Assembly: GCA_018646565.1 (NCBI GenBank)
Contig: JABGUO010000125.1
Span: 1-7,212 of the forward strand
DNA length: 7,212 nt
Source of the DNA: Opitutia bacterium
GTDB taxonomy: Bacteria; Verrucomicrobiota; Verrucomicrobiia; Opitutales; Seribacteraceae
Direction: 5' to 3'
Positions 1 to 5,954 of this stretch are shown here, piece by piece. Position numbers and translations under genes: made by a program. The notes under the pieces are model-generated. The model was given only the letters and a program-made list of their open reading frames with translations, had not been told where the DNA came from and did no database searches. The first letter of the stretch is position 1. Every line of letters starts with the position of its first letter.

Positions 1-11
1 ATAAAGGTGCT

Positions 12-887
12 TCAGGCATTGGCCTCTCTTTGATGAACCCGCTCAAATTCATTTACAAAATTTTGAAACAGAATCGAGTTCTCTTCATCTCCCAATTTAG
101 CGTATTGTTGAACGAGATTTCGGCATCCTCTCGTTAATGTTTCTGCAACGGTTACCGGTAACAGATAGGAGCCTGAGTTTTCGATGGAAGAATCATCAAG
201 AAAGTCTTCCATTTGCTCGATTTCCAAGAATTTACCGCCCGACCAAGCATCGATATAAAAAGGTTTATTATCTGAAAAACAACCCACCATAAAACGTCCG
301 GGCAAGCCAATGGGTTCAAGTTCTAGCCCAATTCGCCTAGCCACCAAAAGGTACACCATGGAGAGTGTAATGGGTAAGCCCCTTCTTCTTTCCAAGACAC
401 AATGTAAAAAACTGTTTTGAGGATCCGAAAAATCCTTACTTGCCGCACGAAAATTAAATTCATGAAAAAGGACCCGGTTTAAAACCGAGCAAATTTCCTT
501 CGAACTATGGGGAGGAAGCAAAAGCTCTCTGGCACGATCAGCTAAACGATCTAAAAAGAGAGTGGAAGAAGAAATGTCCAAACCTGGAAAAACAGTTCGG
601 TCCAACAAGAACCAACCAGATTCAAGCTCGTATCGTAATGAACGTATAAAGTTAAGAAAATCGCCTACCCCATCAACCCATCCCAGTTGAACGAGGAGAC
701 TGTGGGCATGCTTAGCTAAAAGATTGTCCGGTTCACGCATTACTTGTTCTAAGAAGCGAATCCCCTCGTTCGGACATTTGGTAAGATAATCGATCAAACC
801 TTTACGAACGACCGGGCTTTCATCATCCAATAGTCGACGAACTTGATTCCAGCTAGTATCGTTTTTTACTTTTAAACCACTCTTCAT
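12..887 (-). CDS. SirB1/transglutaminase-like protein with helical N-terminal region
   Basis: A 291-residue cytosolic protein with no signal peptide or membrane segment. Residues about 11-70 look like HEAT-type helical repeats (DDESPVVRKGL at 21-31, then LLAKHAHSLLVQLG at 56-69). The SirB1 core (Transglut_core2 type) follows at about 110-225: LERRRGLPITLSMVYLLVARRIGL at 165-188 (shown by its key RRG-PI-LS-Y pattern), GLPGRF at 194-199 and YIDAWSGG at 211-218. SirB1 proteins have a transglutaminase/protease fold but usually lack the catalytic Cys. Here the usual PGHF also reads PGRF (R198), while the Asp-like position (D213) is kept, so an enzymatic role is doubtful. The ATG at 887 directly follows an in-frame TAA, so no longer start is possible, and no Shine-Dalgarno is visible. 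It lies 62 bp downstream of yggS on the same strand and is probably co-transcribed with it. The family is clear; the molecular function is unknown. Confidence -1.
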   Translation of the reverse strand: MKSGLKVKNDTSWNQVRRLLDDESPVVRKGLIDYLTKCPNEGIRFLEQVMREPDNLLAKHAHSLLVQLGWVDGVGDFLNFIRSLRYELESGWFLLDRTVFPGLDISSSTLFLDRLADRARELLLPPHSSKEICSVLNRVLFHEFNFRAASKDFSDPQNSFLHCVLERRRGLPITLSMVYLLVARRIGLELEPIGLPGRFMVGCFSDNKPFYIDAWSGGKFLEIEQMEDFLDDSSIENSGSYLLPVTVAETLTRGCRNLVQQYAKLGDEENSILFQNFVNEFERVHQREANA

Positions 888-949
888 TTAAGTACCAATA
901 TTTGCGCCTTCCATGAATCGGGGCAAGCCTAGTTCTATGTCCAAAATAT

Positions 950-1642
950 TCAAGACCTGTGACCATAAAGCCCCGAACCCACTCGAATCATGGTACTACC
1001 TTCCATTACCGCTTCCTGTAAATCTCCGCTCATTCCCATTGAAAGTTCGGTTAAAGGAAGGTTGAATTGAGAGGACAATCGATCTCTTAAAATTCGTAAT
1101 TTTGAAAAAGCATCCCTCGCAATAGTAGGTTCATTGGGTGCAAAAGGGGCAATTGTCATTAAACCCTCAATTCTAATGGTAGAAAAACCCATGGCTTCTT
1201 CGAGTAGGCTCTTACATTCTTCCTCTGCAACTCCAGCCTTAGCAGGGTCTTTGCCGGTATTGACCTGAATAAATATACCCAATTGCTCATTCGATTTTTC
1301 TAACGCTTGATTCAATTTGTTCAAAACTTTGCTCGAATCCACCGTTTGAACCCGAGAGAATCGACCGGCAACCAGCTTGGCTTTATTACTCTGCAAATGC
1401 CCAATTAAATCCCAATTGATTCCTTCCATTCCAACTTGTTTTTCAATTGCTTCCTGGACTCGGTTTTCACCAACCCGCAAAAAACCAGCTCTCTGGGCGT
1501 AGTGAACCGCTTCAATGGGCCAATTTTTAGTGACTGGAAGAATTTGTACCTCCTCAATGGATCGATTGGCTGAGCCACATGCATTGGCAAGCTGCTCATG
1601 TAAAAGTTCCAAGTTTTGCCTGAATTCTGCTTCCGATATCAT
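950..1642 (-). CDS. yggS: YggS/PLPBP family pyridoxal-phosphate homeostasis protein
   Basis: A 230-residue cytosolic, single-domain alanine-racemase-fold protein, the usual length for YggS/PROSC. The family binds PLP on a lysine and buffers free vitamin B6 and amino-acid pools; no catalytic activity is established. The PLP lysine is K39 in ILPVTKNWP (34-42). Other family motifs are RVGENRVQEA (56-65), IGHLQSNK (80-87), VNTGKDPAKAGV (127-138, the usual VN-x-KxG region), GLMTIAP (160-166), SMGMSGD (201-207) and the phosphate-binding STMIRVGSGLYG (216-227). All key blocks are present and the gene looks intact. The ATG at 1642 is preceded only by AT-rich sequence without a Shine-Dalgarno. It is divergent from the LysR-type gene across 64 bp and lies upstream of the SirB1-like gene, likely as the first gene of a two-gene unit. 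The family assignment is firm. Confidence 0.95.
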   Translation of the reverse strand: MISEAEFRQNLELLHEQLANACGSANRSIEEVQILPVTKNWPIEAVHYAQRAGFLRVGENRVQEAIEKQVGMEGINWDLIGHLQSNKAKLVAGRFSRVQTVDSSKVLNKLNQALEKSNEQLGIFIQVNTGKDPAKAGVAEEECKSLLEEAMGFSTIRIEGLMTIAPFAPNEPTIARDAFSKLRILRDRLSSQFNLPLTELSMGMSGDLQEAVMEGSTMIRVGSGLYGHRS

Positions 1643-1662
1643 TTTAATTATTAGTTTTTTGA

Positions 1663-1697
1663 ATATTAGGTTTGATAATCATAAGATCAATTAATAT
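1663..1697. promoter_or_regulatory. Extended interrupted dyad in the divergent lysR/yggS gap
   Basis: The two arms on each side are ATATTA-3 nt-TTGAT and ATCAA-1 nt-TAATAT, separated by 9 nt. The inner pair TTGAT/ATCAA (1672-1676, 1686-1690) and the outer pair ATATTA/TAATAT (1663-1668, 1692-1697) are nearly concentric, with centres at 1681 and 1680. LysR-type regulators commonly bind interrupted dyads in the gap between their own gene and a divergent target, so this is a plausible autoregulatory and yggS-control site. The region is very AT-rich, so part of the symmetry could be chance. Confidence 0.4.
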
Positions 1698-1699
1698 CT

Positions 1700-1726
1700 A
1701 TTATACATGCATATACAAAACTTCAA
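1700..1726 (-). promoter_or_regulatory. Candidate sigma70-type promoter for yggS
   Basis: On the minus strand a perfect TATAAT occupies 1705-1700, with TTGAAG (four of six matches to TTGACA) at 1726-1721. The spacer is 15 bp, shorter than the ideal 17. Transcription would start near 1693 and leave a leader of about 50 nt before the yggS ATG. The -10 box abuts the lysR start codon and the expected start point falls inside the dyad at 1663-1697. A bound regulator there could therefore affect yggS. The -35 assignment is weak. Confidence 0.4.
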
Positions 1727-2603
1727 AACATTTTGCGATTTGGTTGAAACGCAAAGTTTTTCAAAGGCAGCACGACTCAACGAAGTCACACAATCTGCAG
1801 TTAGTCAGCAATTAAAAGCGATGGAGAATTATTATGACATGCTGATAATCGATCGAAACCAAAAGAAATTTCGCCTCACTCAGCAGGGAACTACTCTTTA
1901 TAAAACCTTTAAGGAAATCCTCACCCTTTATGAACGTTTAAGTTGTGAAATTCAGGAAATGAGAAATGTGGTGAGTGGCTCGATCCAAATCTCGACTGTT
2001 AACAGTATCGGACTCCATGAATTACCACCTTATTTAAAGTCATTTATGAAGGAATTTCCTTCGGTGAACGCAAGGGTTGAATACAGACGGGCAAACTTAG
2101 TTTATGAAGATGTATTGCATGGGACTGCAGATATTGGCTTGGTTGCCTTCCCTGTGAAGCATAAAGAACTCACGATTATTCCATTTGCAACCGATGAATT
2201 AATTGTAGCAATGAATCCAAATCATCCATTAGCGACGAAGGAAAATCTATCCATTGAAGAACTGAAAGAGGTTGAATTCATTGCATTTGAAAAAGATATT
2301 CCCACTCGAAAAGCGACTGATCAAATTCTCAGAAACGCGGAGGTAGAAGTCTCCATCGTAATGGAATTTGATAACGTAGAAACTGTAAAGCGGGCATTGG
2401 AAATCAATGCCGGAGTCGCGATCATTCCCAAAAATACCGTTGCTAATGAAACCGATCGAAAACAATTGGTTACTTGCAAGTTGGATGAAGGTAAGCATAT
2501 CCGACCACTCTCTCTCATTCACAAGAAGACCCGTATGTTAACTCCCGCCCTTCGATCCTTTATCGAAACAATGCTACACTCTCCTTCTCAAAAGGAGGAA
2601 TAG
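1707..2603 (+). CDS. LysR-family transcriptional regulator (CysL-like)
   Basis: A 298-residue LysR-type regulator of normal family length. The winged helix-turn-helix is at about residues 3-62: FCDLVETQSFSKAARLNEVT, then QSAVSQQLKAMEN (29-41) as the recognition helix region, and FRLTQQGTTLY (55-65) as the wing. A linker helix runs to about 90, and the type-2 periplasmic-binding-protein-like effector domain covers about 91-290, with ADIGLVAFP (140-148), LIVAMNPNHPLA (164-175) and GVAIIP (235-240). The effector domain has the flavour of the CysL/YwfK group, but no cys gene is nearby, so the ligand and targets are not known. It is divergent from yggS, so yggS and the SirB1-like gene are natural candidate targets along with its own promoter. 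The ATG at 1707 gives the standard LysR N-terminus although no Shine-Dalgarno precedes it. Family certain, regulon inferred. Confidence 0.94.
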   Translation: MHIQNFKTFCDLVETQSFSKAARLNEVTQSAVSQQLKAMENYYDMLIIDRNQKKFRLTQQGTTLYKTFKEILTLYERLSCEIQEMRNVVSGSIQISTVNSIGLHELPPYLKSFMKEFPSVNARVEYRRANLVYEDVLHGTADIGLVAFPVKHKELTIIPFATDELIVAMNPNHPLATKENLSIEELKEVEFIAFEKDIPTRKATDQILRNAEVEVSIVMEFDNVETVKRALEINAGVAIIPKNTVANETDRKQLVTCKLDEGKHIRPLSLIHKKTRMLTPALRSFIETMLHSPSQKEE

Positions 2604-2616
2604 TTGAAACTATTTT
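2599..2616. terminator. Weak hairpin between convergent genes
   Basis: AATAGT-TGAA-ACTATT forms a 6-bp stem with a 4-nt loop (7 bp at DNA level) at 2599-2614. It runs into a TTTT tract at 2613-2616 in the plus direction. It contains both stop codons of the convergent lysR and DUF3108 genes. The stem is AT-rich and the T tract short, so it is a weak intrinsic terminator at best for lysR. In the minus direction no T tract follows. A second short stem, CTCCTT/AAGGAG at 2581-2597, lies immediately to its left. Confidence 0.3.
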
Positions 2617-3371
2617 AAACCACTCGTTTTTCGAAGGTTAGCATTAAAACTTCCCACGATTACCTTACTGCTGATTTTCACAGGGATTCTTTGGCTGTCT
2701 GCAGAGTACCAAACCCGTAATATTCCATCCGGACTTTTCTTAAATACACCCCGTAGGTTTTGCATTTCTGGTCTGGTCTCAATTGCATAAAATTTCCCTG
2801 CAGGTACAGAAATCTTTTCCTTTTTTCCAGCTCTTACTATAATTTCCCGAAATCTTTTTCCATCACAAGTGGGCAATGTCTTTTGTTGTCCAGATTGAAT
2901 TTCATCAGTCCTGAAAAAGTAGGCAATTGATAGAGGATCCAATACTTGATTCGGGATTGCTACAGTCGACTGTACCTTTCCTCCTTCCGAGTAGACCGCT
3001 TTTTTTTGCTCATAATCATAACGGACAACAATTTTTCGTTTCGTACTCCCCTCCTCTTGTGATTTCCGATAAATAATGGAACGAGAGAAATCGGATGAAA
3101 CTGTGCTCTCGATACTGGTCCTTACTTTATAAAATCGATCGGCAAAAGAATTAGTTCGGACGGAGAATTTCAAGAGATAGCATAATTCTCCTTCCACTTC
3201 TGTCAGAGATTCAACTTGCATAATAGCTGAACCAACGGGGAAAAAACCCCAACTAAGATCATATTCGAGTCGCTCGCCTACTTGAAATGGAAGAGTAGAG
3301 TTTGTATCTGCAAGTGAATACTGGACAAAAGAAATAAAGGAGAATAATAAAAAAAAGAACTTTACCATCAT
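2610..3371 (-). CDS. Exported DUF3108 protein of unknown function
   Basis: A 253-residue protein when started at the ATG at 3371. That start gives a clean Sec signal peptide: MMVK, a hydrophobic core of Phe, Leu and Ile (5-16), and a likely cleavage after S-L-A (19-21). The mature part opens with [20 protein letters not shown] (29-48), the hallmark of DUF3108 (an F-x-GE-x-L-x-Y stretch followed by a glycine turn), and continues as an alternating beta-rich pattern including [13 protein letters not shown]3108 proteins are envelope proteins with no established activity. A second in-frame ATG immediately follows at 3368. The frame can be extended to a TTG at 3407, but that puts 12 extra residues ([12 protein letters not shown]) before the signal peptide. 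The start overlaps the glgP stop as ATGA, which implies translational coupling. It has no promoter or Shine-Dalgarno of its own. It meets lysR tail to tail. Confidence 0.85.
   Translation of the reverse strand: MMVKFFFLLFSFISFVQYSLADTNSTLPFQVGERLEYDLSWGFFPVGSAIMQVESLTEVEGELCYLLKFSVRTNSFADRFYKVRTSIESTVSSDFSRSIIYRKSQEEGSTKRKIVVRYDYEQKKAVYSEGGKVQSTVAIPNQVLDPLSIAYFFRTDEIQSGQQKTLPTCDGKRFREIIVRAGKKEKISVPAGKFYAIETRPEMQNLRGVFKKSPDGILRVWYSADSQRIPVKISSKVIVGSFNANLRKTSGLK
3309..3371 (-). other. Sec signal peptide coding segment of the DUF3108 protein
   Basis: These 21 codons encode a short charged n-region (MMVK), a Phe/Leu-rich hydrophobic stretch and a Q-Y-S-L-A c-region ending before Asp-Thr-Asn. There is no Cys at the cleavage point, so it is a signal peptidase I type and not a lipoprotein. 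It is the main reason for preferring the start at 3371. Confidence 0.75.
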
Positions 3372-5860
3372 GAAGAAAGCGGAACTTCGACGGGGCTTAG
3401 TTGCCAAACTTCATCGGCATATTCTCCAATTGTTCGATCCGAAGAAAACTTCCCTGAACCGGCAATATTTCGAATCGCCATTGCTGCCCATCTTTTTTCG
3501 TCCTGAAATGCTTTACCAGCAAGATCCTGCGCATCAACATAGGCTCTGTAGTCTGCTAATACAAAAAACGGATCACCCCACTGCAGCAAGCTATTGGGCA
3601 GGTCAGAAAGAACGCAACCCTCTTGGGGAGAAAAGAAATCAGAGGCTAACCAATCGAGAACTGCTTTTAATTCATCATCCTCCTCATAAAATTTCTTGGG
3701 ATCATATCCCTGCTGTTTTAACTCTTCAATTCCTTCCACCGTTTTTCCAAAAATGAAAATATTATCATCTCCTACCTCTTCATGAATTTCAACATTGGCA
3801 CCATCTAGTGTTCCCATTGTTACCGCTCCATTAAGGGCAAATTTCATATTTCCTGTACCGGATGCTTCTTTTCCTGCCGTAGAAATCTGTTCTGATAAAT
3901 CGGTCGCTGGAATTATTTTTTCTGCGATCGAAACGCCATAGTTAGGAAGATATGCAATTTTGAGCTTGTTCTTAATTCGCTCATCTTGATTGATCCGGTC
4001 TCCCACTAGGTTAATCGCATGAATAATTACTTTTGCTAAATGATAGCCTGGCGCCGCTTTTGCACCGAAAATAAATACCCTCGAGGGAATATCCAAATCC
4101 GGATTTTTCAAAAGCCTGCGGTACAAAGTTAAAATATGCAAAAGGTTCAAATGTTGACGCTTGTATTCATGTAGGCGTTTAATTTGCGTATCAAAAATTG
4201 CATCCGATTGGATCGATAATCCTATTTCGTCCTTAATCACTTTTGCCAAACGATCCTTACTCGCCTTTTTGATCGCAAGAAATTGTTGCTGAAATAAAGG
4301 GTCATCTGCCACTTTTTCTAGTCCCCTCAACTTGCTCAAATCAGTAACCCACTCGTCCCCCACAACTGATGTTACTAAATCTGACAACTCCTGATTACAA
4401 CTGAGCAACCAACGACGTGGAGTGATGCCATTGGTTTTATTGTTAAAGCGATTGGGGTAAAGTTCGGCAAAATCTTTAAGAAGTCTTTCTTGGAGTAATT
4501 TTGTATGTAATGCTGCGACACCATTTACAGAATGACTGCCCACAACAGAAAGGAAAGCCATTCTAATTTGCCCATCTGCAATAATTGCCATCCGATGGTG
4601 TCTGTCATGTTCATTGGGCCATTTCTGAACTAATTCCTTTTCCACAAACCTTCGATTAATTTCTCGAACAATATCCAAGTGACGAGGAAGAACCTTTGCA
4701 AAAAGTCCCTCACTCCATGTTTCTAAGGCTTCCGGTAAAAGCGTATGGTTGGTGTAAGCAAAAGTTCGTTGTACCAGAGCCCAGGACATATCCCAGCTTA
4801 AGTGTTCCACATCCAAAAAGATTCTCATCAGTTCAAGAATCGCAACCGCAGGATGGGTATCATTTAATTGAATCACCGCCTGCTTCGGAAAATCTTCCCA
4901 ATTTCGTTCTTTCTTGTGAAATCTTCTGATTATATCTTGCAAAGAACAGGATACGAAAAAATACTGCTGAACAAGTCGTAATTCTTTACCGCTTTCTGTC
5001 TCGTCGTTCGGGTAAAGAACTTTTGAGATTGTTTCGCCCATCGCCTTTTCACGAACTGCTTCCACATAGCCACCCTGATTGAAAATTTGGAAATCAAGTT
5101 GTTCTGATGCTTTTGATTCCCATAAACGAAGAAAATTTACCGTCTTTGCACCGTATCCGACAATGGGTAAATCATAGGGTATACCTTCCACCTCTTTTGT
5201 ACCCACCCACTGGGGAGAATAATTTCCCAGGTCGTCGTAAGAATGTTCAACTTGGCCGTAAAGCTGAATCTTTTGCGAATATTGCGGACGAATAATTTCC
5301 CAAGGATTACCGTTTTTTAACCAATCATCCGGTTTTTCAATTTGTCTACCATTATCAAATTCTTGTTTAAACAAACCGAATTGATAGTGAATACCATAGC
5401 CAATCGCAGGCAGGTCCATAGTCGCCATTGAATCAAGGAAACATGCGGCTAATCGGCCTAATCCACCATTCCCCAGTCCCATATCATGCTCTTCCTCGGA
5501 AAGAACATCCAATTGGAAACCTAGTTCTGAAAGAGCTTCTTCCACGGCATGCTTTAGTCCCAAATTAGACAGATTCACATTAAGCAAGCGTCCCATCAAA
5601 TACTCTAAGCTCAGGTAGTATACTCGACGGGTATCCTGCTTACTGTGCTCTTTTTGAGTCTCGATAAAACGATCGATCATCATTTCTTTAACGGCAAGTG
5701 AGGTGGCCATCCAAAGTTCAGACTTGGTGGCACTACCCAAATCACGAGCAAGAATCAGTCGTAATTGATGCTTGATCGCATCTTTTACTTCTGCAACTAG
5801 AGAATCTTCAGTTTTATCTGCGTGAATTGAAAAGGGACGAGAAAGAGTTTTTTGAGTCAT
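3368..5860 (-). CDS. glgP: Glycogen/starch/alpha-glucan phosphorylase
   Basis: An 830-residue GT35 phosphorylase, full length for the bacterial/animal-type family. It cleaves terminal alpha-1,4-linked glucose from glycogen or maltodextrin with phosphate to give glucose-1-phosphate in the cytosol. Motifs in order: [16 protein letters not shown] (78-93), the glycine-rich loop [13 protein letters not shown] (128-140), KRLHEYKRQ (561-569, phosphate-site region) and [10 protein letters not shown] with the PLP-binding lysine at K673 (codon 3844-3842). The core tail [10 protein letters not shown] follows. No truncation or lost catalytic residue is seen. The N-terminus has no recognisable animal-type phosphorylation site. 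The ATG at 5860 lacks a Shine-Dalgarno and lies one base after a perfect inverted repeat. A good promoter begins about 40 bp upstream, within the 94-bp gap after the epimerase gene. The 3' end overlaps the DUF3108 gene by 4 bp. Whether the natural substrate is glycogen or shorter maltodextrins cannot be told from sequence. Confidence 0.97.
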   Translation of the reverse strand: MTQKTLSRPFSIHADKTEDSLVAEVKDAIKHQLRLILARDLGSATKSELWMATSLAVKEMMIDRFIETQKEHSKQDTRRVYYLSLEYLMGRLLNVNLSNLGLKHAVEEALSELGFQLDVLSEEEHDMGLGNGGLGRLAACFLDSMATMDLPAIGYGIHYQFGLFKQEFDNGRQIEKPDDWLKNGNPWEIIRPQYSQKIQLYGQVEHSYDDLGNYSPQWVGTKEVEGIPYDLPIVGYGAKTVNFLRLWESKASEQLDFQIFNQGGYVEAVREKAMGETISKVLYPNDETESGKELRLVQQYFFVSCSLQDIIRRFHKKERNWEDFPKQAVIQLNDTHPAVAILELMRIFLDVEHLSWDMSWALVQRTFAYTNHTLLPEALETWSEGLFAKVLPRHLDIVREINRRFVEKELVQKWPNEHDRHHRMAIIADGQIRMAFLSVVGSHSVNGVAALHTKLLQERLLKDFAELYPNRFNNKTNGITPRRWLLSCNQELSDLVTSVVGDEWVTDLSKLRGLEKVADDPLFQQQFLAIKKASKDRLAKVIKDEIGLSIQSDAIFDTQIKRLHEYKRQHLNLLHILTLYRRLLKNPDLDIPSRVFIFGAKAAPGYHLAKVIIHAINLVGDRINQDERIKNKLKIAYLPNYGVSIAEKIIPATDLSEQISTAGKEASGTGNMKFALNGAVTMGTLDGANVEIHEEVGDDNIFIFGKTVEGIEELKQQGYDPKKFYEEDDELKAVLDWLASDFFSPQEGCVLSDLPNSLLQWGDPFFVLADYRAYVDAQDLAGKAFQDEKRWAAMAIRNIAGSGKFSSDRTIGEYADEVWQLSPVEVPLSS

Positions 5861-5861
5861 T

Positions 5862-5880
5862 TGTAATATTTCATATTACA
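5862..5880. promoter_or_regulatory. Perfect inverted repeat at the glgP start, candidate operator
   Basis: TGTAATAT and ATATTACA are perfect 8-bp arms around a 3-bp spacer. On the minus strand the repeat ends one base before the glgP ATG, and one arm contains the -10 box TAATAT. This position suits a repressor that blocks RNA polymerase. Because it would also lie in or next to the very short mRNA leader, a translational effect is possible. No cognate regulator can be named from sequence. Confidence 0.5.
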
Positions 5881-5901
5881 ATAACGCAGTCTCCATGCCA
5901 A
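5873..5901 (-). promoter_or_regulatory. Candidate sigma70-type promoter of glgP
   Basis: On the minus strand, TTGGCA (5901-5896, five of six matches to TTGACA) and TAATAT (5878-5873, four of six to TATAAT) are spaced by exactly 17 bp. Transcription would start near 5866, leaving a leader of only about 5-7 nt before the ATG at 5860. That agrees with the lack of a Shine-Dalgarno and suggests near-leaderless translation. It lets glgP and the DUF3108 gene be expressed independently of the upstream epimerase gene. Confidence 0.5.
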
Positions 5902-5954
5902 TCTTCGAATCAAAGAAAAGTTGGATAATTTTACGGGTTTTTCAAATTCTACTC

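Noticed and set aside
1405..1599. Minus-strand frame inside yggS
   Set aside because: It is nested out of frame in a well-supported gene and has no recognisable features.
1672..1704. Promoter for lysR built from TTGATA and TAATAT or TATTAT
   Set aside because: The spacers are 14 and 21 bp, outside the workable range, and the second would start transcription inside the gene. No lysR promoter is called.
2247..2522. Two minus-strand frames opposite lysR
   Set aside because: They are antisense to the effector domain of a clear LysR regulator, with no start signal or family resemblance.
2610..3407. DUF3108 gene starting at the TTG at 3407
   Set aside because: It adds 12 residues before a clean signal peptide and a 40-bp overlap with glgP. 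The ATG at 3371 fits better.
3370..3756. 128-codon plus-strand frame opposite the 3' part of glgP
   Set aside because: It lies antisense to a certain gene, its peptide shows no family features, and glgP coding constraint explains the open frame. The shorter plus-strand frames at 4696-4929 and 5107-5295 are rejected for the same reason.
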